Below are positions 18,501 to 23,359 of a stretch of DNA of 26,419 bases, one piece after another (the stretch's first letter is position 1; every line of letters begins with the position of its first letter). Made by a program: the position numbers and the translations under genes. The notes beneath the pieces were generated by a model. It saw only the letters and a program-made list of their open reading frames with translations. It was not told the DNA's origin and ran no database searches. This DNA comes from Apostichopus parvimensis (taxonomy: Eukaryota > Echinodermata > Holothuroidea > Aspidochirotida > Stichopodidae), in contig KN887194.1 of the NCBI GenBank assembly GCA_000934455.1, forward strand, positions 1-26,419. Reading direction: 5' to 3'.

Positions 18501-20118
18501 TCTTCCCACTAATCCTTCAAAGGTAATCAGTAAAGCTGTGATTGAAATGATAACGAATATGCGCATTTGTGTGATGCAGAAAAGTATAAACAGGGAGAGG
18601 GATATCATCAAGTATAGTTAACTGAGGTGGAGAGAGGCCAGAATGGTGGTGGTGGTGGTGGTGGTGAAAACAGGGGGGAGGGGTTGGGGGGATAGGGTTA
18701 TCAAACTTACCACTTCATTTTCACTTCCATGGTTTAATGTGGTTGTGTGAGCAGCTGGATATACCTTGATGTTAGAGTAGCCTCTGCTATCTGTTGCAAG
18801 GTTATGAAGGAAACAGTAAACACCAAATTGTCTTTGTGTACTTACACAAAAATTTACCGGCTGTTACTTGAGCAGCAAAGTAGTTTTGTACCCATTACAA
18901 TGATTTCTCGAGATATAGAGCATGGTTGTCATGTATCATATCTATACACTGACACACATTCCATAGCATTTATTATCATTGCACAGGTTTCTTAAGATAG
19001 CAAATGCTTGGTGTAAGTCCATTCACAGTATCCTCTTATCATACATGGTGGAAAGTACAGTAATACTTCATGGAGAAGCTAGAATTAGAGGAATTGTCTG
19101 TGAAAATTGTCCCCATTGGACGTTTTCTCTTGAAGATATTTGGTTTTCAATTCACCAGTTTCTCACCAAAAGTACTGTTTGTTCAAACGCATCAATTTGA
19201 TGATTGACATAGTGCAGGCAAATAGGCAAAACGAGCGACTTGAAGTTAGCACTCCCATTTCCGCAGCAAATACACTCTCACATGTACACGCACAGGTGAT
19301 TGCCTATTATATATTACGTAAACATCGCAAGGTATGTATACAGCCTACCATGCCCAGTTGGTACGTACACAGCCTTGCACATAATACACTCTCACACTCA
19401 AACCACAGTTCATAAACCGTTCTACGAAATCGCTGGAATAAAATTCACGGATTAACTTTACAGTAGAAGGAAGCTTGAAAACAATTTGCAGCATTGAAAG
19501 GTGAAACTTAGCGGAATCAATGTCAGAGCAGAATGAGGTACCGAGAAGCTTAGGCTTCGTAGAACTGTCGGATTGTAAACGTTTGAGTAGCCTAAATTCT
19601 TCGCATTGGAGCTGGACAGCGCAATGTATAAACAACAAAGAGTCTGCTGTTCAAACTTATCTTGTGTTACACAAAAATCATAAAATCACCAATGCACTTC
19701 TTATATGACACCTTAACAATATTTTAAAACATATATAATTTATAAGAAATTTCACCAAAAATTAAGGAAGAAATTAATCTGTATTCAAATGCAGTTTTTG
19801 TTGTGATAACTGTAGGAACTGTATGGACCGTGGGTTATGTCACAATCTGCATTTGCGAAGGTGACGTCATGTTCACTACTGTTCAAAGTATATGAAGTAT
19901 CCATCCTAAACGATTAAAAATTTGCGTCTCTGTCAAACGCAACATTAGCTCTCTCATACTTTGAAAACATGTTTGGAAAATTATTTATTGTTTTTTAAGG
20001 TAACCTCTAAGTGCTACCAGACAATTCCTTTAACTCCTTTCAAGTATAAGTATGTAAGATTGTTCAAAAGAAAAGGATTTAGAACAAAGAGCAATTACTT
20101 ACCAAACAAATGAATCAT
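440..20118 (-). CDS. ATP13A3: P5B-type P-type ATPase gene (ATP13A2/3-like), partial, 17 exons
   Basis: Spliced gene, 5' end at right. Coding exons in order: 20118-20103, 18790-18711, 18061-17894, 16477-16362, 13028-12893, 11551-11385, 10884-10815, 10012-9878, 9026-8960, 7123-6992, 5524-5348, 4839-4729, 3948-3902, 3570-3382, 2835-2629, 1415-1308, 593-440. The phases agree at every junction and the exons sum to 2080 nt (693 codons plus one base). Hallmarks seen: [71 protein letters not shown] and KGSPE. Known members are endo-lysosomal polyamine exporters of roughly 1150-1250 residues, so about 40 percent (hinge, GDGxND, M5-M10) lies beyond the left edge. Sequence features resemble both ATP13A2 (GVVPL...FLP) and ATP13A3 ([10 protein letters not shown]), so the paralogue is uncertain. 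The family call is very secure; the 5' end is not. Confidence 0.95.
594..1307 (-). other. Intron between exons 16 and 17
   Basis: 714 bases, GT/AG bounded, AT-rich. No repeat array, RNA gene or alternative exon could be recognised in it. Confidence 0.8.
1308..1415 (-). CDS. ATP13A3: Exon 16: nucleotide-binding domain, variable loop
   Basis: 108 nt, phase 0 to 0. The acceptor is TTTTCTCTTCTAAG and the donor TTG|GTAAGC. Residues about 607-642: [36 protein letters not shown]. The I/V-L-E-E start and the TVVRP block match the loop that follows GDPLDLKM in ATP13A3. It has no strong motif of its own, but its phase and order between exons 15 and 17 fit exactly. The 67-bp tandem array begins about 70 bases upstream of it (higher coordinates). 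Confidence 0.9.
1485..1880. repeat. 67-bp tandem array, about 5.5 copies
   Basis: The block CATCATGGCTAGCC recurs at 1521, 1586, 1653, 1720 and 1787, giving a period of 65-67 bases; a diverged last copy ends near GGCTAGCC at 1870. Each unit carries TGCACAATGATTCTGATAGG and the 8-bp palindrome GGCTAGCC. Copies in the middle are nearly identical and the edges diverge, typical of unequal crossing-over. It lies in the intron between exons 15 and 16. Confidence 0.93.
1881..2628 (-). other. Rest of intron between exons 15 and 16
   Basis: About 750 bases of AT-rich intron. It contains a short pyrimidine run (2230-2255) and two loosely similar stretches around GTAGACTATAGGGTTAGGTC (2309) and near 2461. 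No gene is supported here. Confidence 0.7.
2629..2835 (-). CDS. ATP13A3: Exon 15: [10 protein letters not shown] and start of nucleotide-binding domain
   Basis: 207 nt, phase 0 to 0. The acceptor is CCATTTTAG and the donor TGG|GTAAGA. Residues about 538-606 begin [20 protein letters not shown], completing DKTGTLT, then [42 protein letters not shown]. The MATCHSL and GDP(L/M)DLKM blocks are specific to the P5B N-domain. GVVPLxxxxFLP is closer to ATP13A2 while DLKMFEA is closer to ATP13A3. Confidence 0.98.
3005..3195. repeat. 35-bp tandem array, about 5.5 copies
   Basis: The block ATACGAC(A)GACCGACTATA starts at 3011, 3046, 3081, 3116, 3151 (diverged) and 3186, an exact 35-base period. The second half of the unit is TTTAATCAAGGTAGC. 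It sits in the 546-base intron between exons 14 and 15. Confidence 0.93.
3382..3570 (-). CDS. ATP13A3: Exon 14: M4 and phosphorylation Asp
   Basis: 189 nt, phase 0 to 0. The acceptor is CTTGCTGCAG; the donor AAG|GTTGGT is weak. Residues about 475-537: [20 protein letters not shown] (M4), [40 protein letters not shown]. The Asp at about residue 536 is the phosphorylated residue of all P-type ATPases. The M4 motif is PPSLP, where P5B enzymes usually have PPALP. The exon ends directly after DK; TGTLT starts the next one. Confidence 0.98.
3700..3765 (-). other. C-rich tract, G-quadruplex candidate in the pre-mRNA
   Basis: The plus strand has C-runs at 3704-3708, 3715-3720, 3722-3725, 3727-3731 and around 3748-3754. 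On the transcribed RNA these are G-runs of four to six with loops of one to six bases, which fits the usual quadruplex pattern. The tract lies inside the 331-base intron, about 130 bases upstream of the acceptor of exon 14. Confidence 0.7.
3902..3948 (-). CDS. ATP13A3: Exon 13: 47-nt small exon, second half of M3
   Basis: 47 nt, entered in phase 1 and left in phase 0. The acceptor is TTTCTTTAACAG and the donor AAG|GTAGAT. It encodes [16 protein letters not shown] (residues about 459-474), which matches the family pattern of M3 ending (V-A-x-A-G-I-x-x-x-Y/S-x-I). It is too short to show as an obvious open frame alone but the phases fit both neighbours. Skipping it would truncate M3 and shift the frame. 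Confidence 0.92.
3949..4728 (-). other. Intron between exons 12 and 13
   Basis: 780 bases. Contains a small imperfect repeat of AAGTATGTAAGCATATGTAA (4018-4068) and two copies of CATCTCTCTGTTATGTGA (about 4110 and 4187). Nothing coding seen. Confidence 0.7.
4729..4839 (-). CDS. ATP13A3: Exon 12: stalk and start of M3
   Basis: 111 nt, entered and left in phase 1. The acceptor is TTGTTTTCCAG and the donor CTGG|GTAAGA. Residues about 422-459 read [20 protein letters not shown] then [17 protein letters not shown]. TxKGxLVRSIL(F/Y)PKP is nearly invariant in ATP13A proteins. The last dozen residues begin transmembrane helix M3, which is completed by the small exon 13. Confidence 0.96.
5085..5340. 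repeat. Degenerate repeat near exon 11 donor
   Basis: Loosely repeated phrases combining GACTGAC/TGACCTAC with ATGTTG(TT)GGTTTTA recur every 55-75 bases up to the exon 11 boundary. Copies are strongly diverged, so boundaries and copy number are uncertain. Confidence 0.4.
5348..5524 (-). CDS. ATP13A3: Exon 11: TGES motif and rest of actuator domain
   Basis: 177 nt, entered and left in phase 1. The acceptor is TTTTTAATTGATAG and the donor ACAG|GTGAGT. It completes TGES (residues 362-365), whose Glu drives dephosphorylation in P-type ATPases, followed by [11 protein letters not shown], a variable loop, then [18 protein letters not shown] and VKAVIIRTG. The HTLF-x-GT-x-V-x-Q-x-R block and the closing R-T-G are family signatures. 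Confidence 0.97.
6418..6586. repeat. 28-bp tandem array, six copies
   Basis: Unit built from CATCCACCCATACTATAACC plus CTATGTAA, repeated head to tail six times with changes mainly at the ATA/AGA position and diverged first and last copies. It lies in the 1.47-kb intron between exons 10 and 11. Confidence 0.93.
6605..6965. repeat. CAAGTCA-rich low-complexity sequence
   Basis: Many CAAGTCA, AAGTCAC and CAAGTCGCAAGTCA phrases at irregular spacing, in two blocks (6605-6770 and 6885-6965) separated by ordinary sequence. It directly precedes the exon 10 donor at 6991. It is an ancient, decayed short-period repeat rather than a phased array. Confidence 0.75.
6992..7123 (-). CDS. ATP13A3: Exon 10: actuator domain core
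   Basis: 132 nt, entered and left in phase 1. The acceptor is ATTTCCAG and the donor ACAG|GTAAGC. Residues about 319-362 contain [43 protein letters not shown] and the [18 protein letters not shown] block are diagnostic of P5B actuator domains. The exon stops after the first base of the Gly codon of TGES, so the dephosphorylation motif is completed by exon 11. A second AG six bases into the exon (7119-7118) could serve as an in-frame alternative acceptor. Confidence 0.97.
7480..8045. repeat. Four-copy tandem array, 130-146 bp units
   Basis: GAGTCATATGCAT starts at 7496, 7626, 7772 and 7914. Each unit continues with GTGACTACATATCACTATGA, AAATGGAAACTTCATACATA and a CAAGCTAGCCAATCCAGG-like end. 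Unit length differs by an optional TATATACATACAT segment. The first copy includes the perfect 16-bp palindrome GTCATATGCATATGAC (7498-7513). Located in the intron between exons 9 and 10. Confidence 0.93.
8046..8582 (-). other. Intron sequence between two repeat blocks
   Basis: About 540 bases of the same intron. A poly-A run (8131-8139) and no recognisable gene or repeat. Confidence 0.65.
8583..8957. repeat. Tandem duplication (197 and 178 bp) ending at exon 9 donor
   Basis: Copy 1 is 8583-8779 and copy 2 is 8780-8957; both start GTAAAGGTTTATNATGTTCA and end TTATTTAAGGGCATACTT. Copy 2 lacks about 19 bases around a TAACTAACAGG phrase. The shared 3' end on the plus strand is the intronic side of the exon 9 donor, so copy 1 carries the donor context AAGTATGCCC without its GT. 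Confidence 0.93.
8960..9026 (-). CDS. ATP13A3: Exon 9: M2 to actuator-domain linker
   Basis: 67 nt, entered in phase 0 and left in phase 1. The acceptor is TTTTGCAG and the donor GGTG|GTAAGT. It encodes residues about 297-319, [20 protein letters not shown] then SG. The L-x-D-M-V-x-x-x-S-T-V pattern is the conserved start of the actuator domain. The donor coincides with the end of an intronic tandem duplication (8583-8957). Confidence 0.94.
9027..9877 (-). other. Intron between exons 8 and 9
   Basis: 851 bases, with a T-run at 9370-9380 and no coding or repetitive structure I can support. Confidence 0.75.
9878..10012 (-). CDS. ATP13A3: Exon 8: transmembrane helices M1 and M2
   Basis: 135 nt, phase 0 to 0. 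The acceptor is CTTCTGTTGACAG and the donor AAG|GTATGC. Residues about 252-296 hold two hydrophobic helices: [18 protein letters not shown] (M1) and [19 protein letters not shown] (M2), separated by a short ENYY turn and closed by YETKK on the cytosolic side. NPFYIFQ and the aromatic turn EYYYYA are family signatures, matched here with Asn in place of Asp/Glu-Glu at one turn position. Confidence 0.96.
10013..10814 (-). other. Intron between exons 7 and 8
   Basis: 802 bases. Contains an A-rich tract (10060-10107) and a short AC run followed by a T-run (10687-10710). Nothing else recognised. Confidence 0.75.
10815..10884 (-). CDS. ATP13A3: Exon 7: pre-M1 linker
   Basis: 70 nt, entered in phase 2 and left in phase 0. 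The acceptor is CAATTTCAG and the donor GAG|GTAAAT. It encodes residues about 228-251, [19 protein letters not shown] then FVEE. The G-x-N-E-I-x-(I/V)-x-V-x-S-x-F-K-L-x-x-x-E pattern is the most conserved stretch just before M1 in the whole P5B family, so assignment is secure despite the short length. Confidence 0.95.
11087..11146 (+). repeat. 60-bp direct repeat, copy 1, flanking exon 6
   Basis: Begins TTTTACTGTAATTTTCTGTT and ends AAATCCTT; nearly identical to 11659-11719, about 570 bases away on the other side of exon 6. Confidence 0.88.
11160..11265 (+). repeat. (ATCA)n low-complexity tract
   Basis: Irregular ATCAATCAATC, CCAATCAACC and CCATCAATCAA phrases between exon 7 and exon 6. Confidence 0.8.
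11385..11551 (-). CDS. ATP13A3: Exon 6: end of P5 N-terminal domain
   Basis: 167 nt, entered in phase 0 and left in phase 2. The acceptor is a T-rich CTTTTTAG and the donor AAG|GTAAGC. Residues about 173-228 include [14 protein letters not shown], matching the conserved R-Y-F-E-H-Q-K...Y-x-W strand of ATP13A proteins, and GFLPLQGLE, then YSKEDQAIR leading into M1. A 60-base direct repeat lies in each flanking intron (11087-11146 and 11659-11719). Confidence 0.93.
11659..11719 (+). repeat. 60-bp direct repeat, copy 2, flanking exon 6
   Basis: Begins TTTTACTGTAATTTTCTGTT and shares CTCTTCTTCTGATT and CTCTTTTTAAA with copy 1, same orientation, with few substitutions. Confidence 0.88.
12060..12310 (-). 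repeat. Inverted relative of the AGGTCA-rich repeat family
   Basis: Read on the minus strand this gives TTTGGATGAA, a GATTCAC phrase, AAGC...TTTT, then TGTGGAGGTCAAAAGTCATG, in the same order as the tandem units at 25900-26419 (GTTGGATGAA, GTGGATTCAC, TTTTCTGTGGAGGTCAAAGG). A second weaker piece with GACCTCAAATAACCTC follows at 12502-12517. Confidence 0.65.
12330..12412 (+). repeat. Short duplication, ~32-bp
   Basis: GATATAGTGTTTACTAGATT/TTGGGGACTG is followed directly by GATAGTGTTAACTAGATTTT/GGGGTCTG. Confidence 0.75.
12893..13028 (-). CDS. ATP13A3: Exon 5: P5 N-terminal domain, acidic linker
   Basis: 136 nt, entered in phase 2 and left in phase 0. The acceptor is TTCATTACAG and the donor TCG|GTAAGT is strong. 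It encodes residues about 127-172: [17 protein letters not shown], an acidic stretch ESDIDDD, then [11 protein letters not shown]. It is a polar cytosolic linker between the first hydrophobic segment and the strand-rich part carried by exon 6. The preceding intron (13029-16361) is the largest in the gene, about 3.3 kb. Confidence 0.82.
13029..14700 (-). other. 5' two-thirds of the large intron, right of exon 5
   Basis: AT-rich with no coding signal. One inverted repeat (14064-14077 with 14085-14097, sequence GTGCTAATGTAATG / CATTACATTGCAC) could form a hairpin with a 7-base loop. Confidence 0.65.
14728..14832 (+). other. Purine-rich G-run tract
   Basis: GGGGAGGGGGAGTGGAGGGG is followed by further GGGAGAGGGGG and GGGG runs on the plus strand. 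It could form a quadruplex in DNA; on the RNA of the ATPase gene it would be C-rich. Confidence 0.6.
15000..15165. repeat. ~42-bp tandem array, four copies
   Basis: AATTTAGTATGCATGC (or a variant) begins at 15003, 15039, 15081 and 15123, each followed by AATATATAGCTATGAAACAT. Period 36-42 bases. The unit includes the palindrome GCATGC. Confidence 0.9.
15480..15800 (-). repeat. Second inverted relative of the AGGTCA-rich repeat
   Basis: At 15773-15792 the minus strand reads GTCAAAGGTCATTTGAGGTC, identical over 20 bases to 25975-25994. A similar phrase, ACCTCAAATAACTACTCCAC, lies at 15500-15519. Copies are diverged outside the core. Confidence 0.65.
16223..16280 (+). repeat. Short duplication with palindromic core
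   Basis: GTCCTGGATGCAGAATCCTG followed by CATTTGT occurs twice in direct succession (about 31 and 27 bases). TGCAGAATCCTGCA inside it is a near-palindrome. Confidence 0.85.
16362..16477 (-). CDS. ATP13A3: Exon 4: P5 N-terminal domain, variable loop
   Basis: 116 nt, entered in phase 0 and left in phase 2. The acceptor is CTTTTCACTCTGCAG and the donor AAAG|GTTAGA is weak. It encodes residues about 89-127, starting [17 protein letters not shown] and ending CPDEVFSE. Residue identity to known proteins is low here, as expected for this loop, but the phases fit exons 3 and 5. Its length is not a multiple of three, so skipping would break the frame. Upstream, only about 35 bases separate the acceptor from the end of the 28-copy 34-bp minisatellite. 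Confidence 0.8.
16512..17465. repeat. 34-bp minisatellite, 28 copies in perfect register
   Basis: Unit contains GATAGATGTCATTGTAACTG and ATGGCACAGTATAG. The GATAGATG block is at 16513 and again at 17431, exactly 27 periods later, so there is no net insertion or deletion across the array; variation is by substitution (GATGTGATTG, GGTGGCACAG, GGAGACACAG). It fills two thirds of the intron between exons 3 and 4 and ends about 35 bases from the exon 4 acceptor. Confidence 0.97.
17894..18061 (-). CDS. ATP13A3: Exon 3: P5 N-terminal domain with first hydrophobic segment
   Basis: 168 nt, phase 0 to 0, encoding residues about 33-88. The acceptor is TTTCTTTCTTCAG; the donor CAG|GTTTGT is weak. The protein begins [12 protein letters not shown], followed by a hydrophobic stretch (about 44-64) ending in [13 protein letters not shown], then [12 protein letters not shown]. 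This order (G-Y-R, hydrophobic helix, W-x-P-x-W, Cys-containing basic strand, A-T/D-V-V-L) is the N-terminal signature of ATP13A2-5. In known structures this helix sits in or against the membrane on the cytosolic side. Confidence 0.92.
18641..18696 (+). repeat. (GGT)n microsatellite and G-runs beside exon 2 donor
   Basis: About eight GGT triplets (18643-18664) followed by GGGGGGAGGGGTTGGGGGG (about 18673-18692). It ends 15 to 20 bases from the exon 2 boundary. Runs of G are on the strand opposite to the transcript. Confidence 0.9.
18711..18790 (-). CDS. ATP13A3: Exon 2: cytosolic N-terminal tail
   Basis: 80 nt, entered in phase 1 and left in phase 0. The acceptor is a pyrimidine-rich CTTGCAACAG and the donor GTG|GTAAGT. 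It encodes residues about 6-32, a polar segment reading [17 protein letters not shown] and ending GSENEV. A polar, Tyr/Ser/Thr-rich leader just before the first hydrophobic segment is usual for P5B ATPases. Strong splice sites and the open frame joined to exon 3 support it. A run of GGT triplets and G-runs (18641-18696) lies just inside the downstream intron. Confidence 0.7.
19230..19640 (-). promoter_or_regulatory. CpG-containing region, possible promoter or enhancer
   Basis: CG dinucleotides are visibly more frequent here than in the surrounding introns (for example AACGAGCGAC, TTCTACGAAATCGC, TAGCGG, CTTCGTAG, GTCGGATTG, TTCGC, AGCGC). If exon 1 is at 20118 this is within intron 1; if transcription starts lower it could be a promoter. 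No core element can be proven. Confidence 0.3.
19862..19869. promoter_or_regulatory. Perfect CRE-type site TGACGTCA
   Basis: The palindrome TGACGTCA, the consensus for CREB/ATF factors, occurs here in the context GGTGACGTCATG, between exon 2 and the candidate exon 1. Two ACGTCA half-type sites also lie at 23963-23968 and 24170-24175. Occupancy is inference. Confidence 0.4.
20103..20118 (-). CDS. ATP13A3: Candidate first coding exon (start codon)
   Basis: The minus strand reads ATG ATT CAT TTG TTT G followed by a strong GTAAGT donor at 20102. It would contribute MIHLF plus the first base of an Asp codon, and its phase (1) matches the acceptor phase of the next exon at 18790. The N-terminal tail of this family is poorly conserved, so protein similarity cannot confirm it. 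The reading frame stays open upstream of the ATG for some codons, so this could instead be an internal exon or part of a longer first exon. The call rests only on splice signal and phase. Confidence 0.4.
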
Positions 20119-20136
20119 ATTTTGTGCAACAACCTT

Positions 20137-20160
20137 CAGAAGGCAAGGCAAGGCAAGGCC
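20137..20160 (+). repeat. (GGCAA)n short repeat
   Basis: AGGCAAGGCAAGGCAAGGCC, four copies of a 5-base unit just upstream of the candidate first exon. Confidence 0.85.
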
Positions 20161-20479
20161 AATGTATTTAACTGGTTTTGGTGCCTCCTAACAGACAAGA
20201 CATGTTAATAACAGTGCTAAACTTATCCCTTTCATGGTGTCTATGCTTCCTACAATATAGTCATCAAACCTGTGCCACCTTCCAAACTTTAGCACTAAGT
20301 TACCACCAACTACAGCAGGGCAAATATTTAATGGTAGTCCAGTTATAGGAGACAACCAAATTTCTGGTATCATCCCCAAAGCTGTCCAGTGGTCTGTTCA
20401 CTAAACCTACACTTCTCCTACAGTGTACATATTGGTCATCATTATTTACTGTTCTGAGAACCGAAAGTGTAAAGTGTTC

Positions 20480-21440
20480 TGCACTGCATTTCTACTGTGC
20501 TACTGTATTACTGTTCTACTGTATTACTCTAATATGTACTGTTCTACTGTTCTACTGTTCTACTGTTCTACTGTATAACTGTTTTTTTTTGTTTTTTTTT
20601 ACTGAGCGTCGCAAAGTAGCCGGGTCATGTACGTGCAGTAGGCGGGTCATTTGACCCGGGTCCCGGCTACTAACGAAAACCCTGTGTATTACTGTTTAAC
20701 TGTATTACTGTTCTACTTTATTCTGTTCTACTATATTACTGTTGAACTGTATTACTGTTCTACTGTATTACTGTTCTACTGTATTACTGTTCTACTGTAT
20801 TATTGTTCTACTGTATTTCTGTTCTACTGTATTACTGTTCTACTGTATAACTGTTATCTGTATTATTGTAATATGTACTGCATAACTGTTCTACTGTATT
20901 ACCGTTCTACTGTATTACCGTTCTACTGTTGAACTGTATTACTGTTCTACTGTATTACTGTTGAACTGTATTACTGTTCTACTGTAATACTGTTCTACTG
21001 TATTACTGTTCTACTGTTTTACTGTATTACTGTTGAACTGTATTACTGTTCTACGGTAATACTGTTCTACGGTAATACTGTATTACTGTTCTACTGTATT
21101 ACTGTTCTACTGTATTACTGTTCTAATACTGTTCTACTGTATTACTGTTGAACTGTATTACTGTTCTATTGTATTACTGTTCTACTGTATTACTGTTATC
21201 TGTATTACTGTTGAACTTTATTACTGTTCTAATACTGTTCTACTATACTGTATTACTGTTCTACTGTATTACTGTTCTACTGTATTACTGTTATCTGTAT
21301 TATTGTAATATGTACTGTATTACTGTTCTACTGTATTACTGTTTTACAGTATTACTGTTCTACTGTATTACTGTAATATGTACTGTATTACTGTTCTACT
21401 ATATTACTATTCTACTGTATTACTGTTCTACTGTATTTCT
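20480..21440. repeat. 8/16-bp alternating minisatellite
   Basis: About 860 bases built from two 8-mers, TACTGTAT and TACTGTTC, mostly in strict alternation (16-base higher unit), with variants carrying TTGAACTG, TTATCTG and AATATGTA. The array is interrupted once by unrelated sequence at 20581-20685. Confidence 0.95.
20581..20685. mobile_element. Insertion in the minisatellite with hairpin arms
   Basis: A double T-run (TTTTTTTTTG then nine T) is followed by a CpG-bearing block unlike the array. GTAGCCGGG (20616-20624) and CCCGGCTAC (20662-20670) are perfect inverted repeats, with an inner GGGTCATTTGACCC palindrome. Array sequence resumes on both sides. It resembles a short non-autonomous element such as a SINE fragment or foldback element; the family is not recognised. 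Confidence 0.5.
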
Positions 21441-21449
21441 AGTGTGCCA

Positions 21450-22970
21450 CCTCCAGTATAACATTCCCAACTGTACTATAACAAATTACATCCTGTTGAA
21501 ATAATGAACTACAGTCAAGGGTGAAAGATTGGAGGATAGGGGTATGAGGACAAGAGTGACCCCCCCCCCCCAACTCCCAGTCTCTCCCATATGTTGCACC
21601 AAGGTTAAGCTGTCAAGTGTTATAGCCTTGTAAGCATACTAAGAAAGGCCAAGAGTAACACTGCAATAACAGTCAGCTAACATTCTTCAAATCTGACAAT
21701 TAAAATTGTTGCTACTTTTGATTTAACTCTGATCTAATGTCTATAGTGAAACAATTGCAAAATTTATTTATGGAAATGTGTAAGATACTGTGAGAACAAT
21801 GAGAGTCCTTTAATCTTAGTTGCTTGACAAGTTTTTAATCATGGTTTTGCCTTGATGATCTATCGTAAAGTAAAAAACATATCTATCTTGAAACTTGGTT
21901 TTGCTTTTGCATATCTATTTTAGATCAACAGAAGGAAAGATAACCAACTGAGCTTTATATTGGCAGGTTTGCAGCAAGATCTCTAGTTTAAACTTAAGAA
22001 TACAGCTACTGATTTGTGGAGTACATTTGGGAGCAAATTTTACTTATGCTAGTATTATTGTAAGCTACACTGGCAGTAACAATTTTTCAATGGAAAATCT
22101 CAAAAAGTTTATCATGACTCAATCCTATTTGGAAATTTGTTTGTGTTTGGCTCAAAATTAGATGTAAACTATGTACTCTAATTTTCATCACAAATTTGCC
22201 ACTTCACCATTCATTGTAAAAGAATTTTTAGACTGAAAACAGGTTTATAGTGTTGCGAATGGTTTGACACTTTTGTGAAATATTTAATGATTGAACAATT
22301 AGCTGGAATTGAAATATTTCCTGTTGATACTTTATATAATATATTATATAATATGGCATCAGGTTTTGCCTTGCTAAGAGAGCATTCCAATCCAAAAAAC
22401 CGAGGAATTCACCTCTAATTTATGAGAAAGAAATCACAAAGTTATGTATAATTTTCTGGGGCATTTGCAGAATTGATGGTCAACCAAAAGTGGTAGGAAA
22501 AAGAATGAAGCATTTCTAGTGATGGTGGAATGCTTCAAAGAGTCAACCAGTGAATCCCTGGTTGCACTGTATTTTGGCTTCTGAATGGTTCTTCTTTACT
22601 CCTTTCCATTGGTTATAATTTTATAGTTATTATTCCCTTGTTCATTAATAATGCATCTAGATCACCTAATTAAAATGTGTTATGTTTTGTATCATTTAAG
22701 GGGATTTTCATTCACTTCTGCAATTTTGGAATGATTTAAATATATTTTGAGGTGGGAAAAGTCTCCTGGTGAAGACCTGGTTTTGACCTGGCTGTCAAAA
22801 CCGCCCAGTAAAAAAATGATCAACCCTGGATAACATTTCTTTAGCCAAATTGGTACAGTTTGGAAATTTTTTTCTAGTAAATCTGGTTCAACCAACAGTT
22901 GGCTGCTGATATGATGTACTACATCCCTCTGACACAGTTTCAAAGCCTTGTTCTGTCTATAAGTTGTTTT
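21450..22970. other. Featureless stretch
   Basis: About 1.5 kb of AT-rich sequence with one run of C (21550-21562) and an AT palindromic patch (22332-22354). No exon, RNA gene or tandem array could be supported. Confidence 0.6.
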
Positions 22971-22974
22971 TGTA

Positions 22975-23080
22975 AGCCCTGTCTAAGTAAGCCTAAGTAA
23001 TCCTTAGCATAGCTAAGCCTATGTAATCCTATGAAAGTAAGCCTAAGTAAGACTGCCATATGAATTACTAGGCCTATAAC
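22975..23080. repeat. Degenerate AAGCCTAAGTAA repeat
   Basis: Repeated phrases TAAGTAAGCCTAAGTAATCC, TAAGCCTATGTAATCCTATG and GTAAGCCTAAGTAAG at irregular spacing. Confidence 0.7.
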
Positions 23081-23359
23081 TTAATGTAATCTTTGTCTGG
23101 TGAAAATGTTATCTGTCTCTCTGTGGCAGATGAGAAATAACAGATCAGTAGAGTAGACAGTTCCATGGTGTAAAGATCTCTACAGAGCTCTACAGTCTGA
23201 AGAAACTGTAAGAAAATTAATTGCTCAGGTATAGGCTGACCATCATCGTTGCAAATACTCACAGTATTGCAAATACCTAGACTGCGTCATGTTGGAAGTC
23301 AAAAAGGTAAATTTACACTGAAACCTTGGCCCTGCAATCTTCTTGCCTTTTCTGTTATA

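Noticed and set aside
19345..19638. 97-codon minus-strand open frame as first exon of the ATPase
   Set aside because: No similarity to the P5B N-terminus and no donor at its end with the phase needed for exon 2; CpG content makes the region interesting only as a possible promoter.
20188..20379. 63-codon minus-strand frame containing GRWHRFDDYIVG
   Set aside because: It resembles fragments that can come from mobile-element proteins, but it is too short and I could not name a family.
20651..20932. Long hydrophobic open frame rich in YYCSTVLLFYCITVLL
   Set aside because: It is the translation of the 8/16-bp minisatellite, which happens to lack stops; no start context, no conservation and the same peptide repeats in several frames.
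21148..21504. 118-residue open frame of the same type
   Set aside because: Same cause: reading through the TACTGTAT/TACTGTTC array.
22692..22943. 83-codon minus-strand frame
   Set aside because: No motif, no splice context, within featureless AT-rich sequence.
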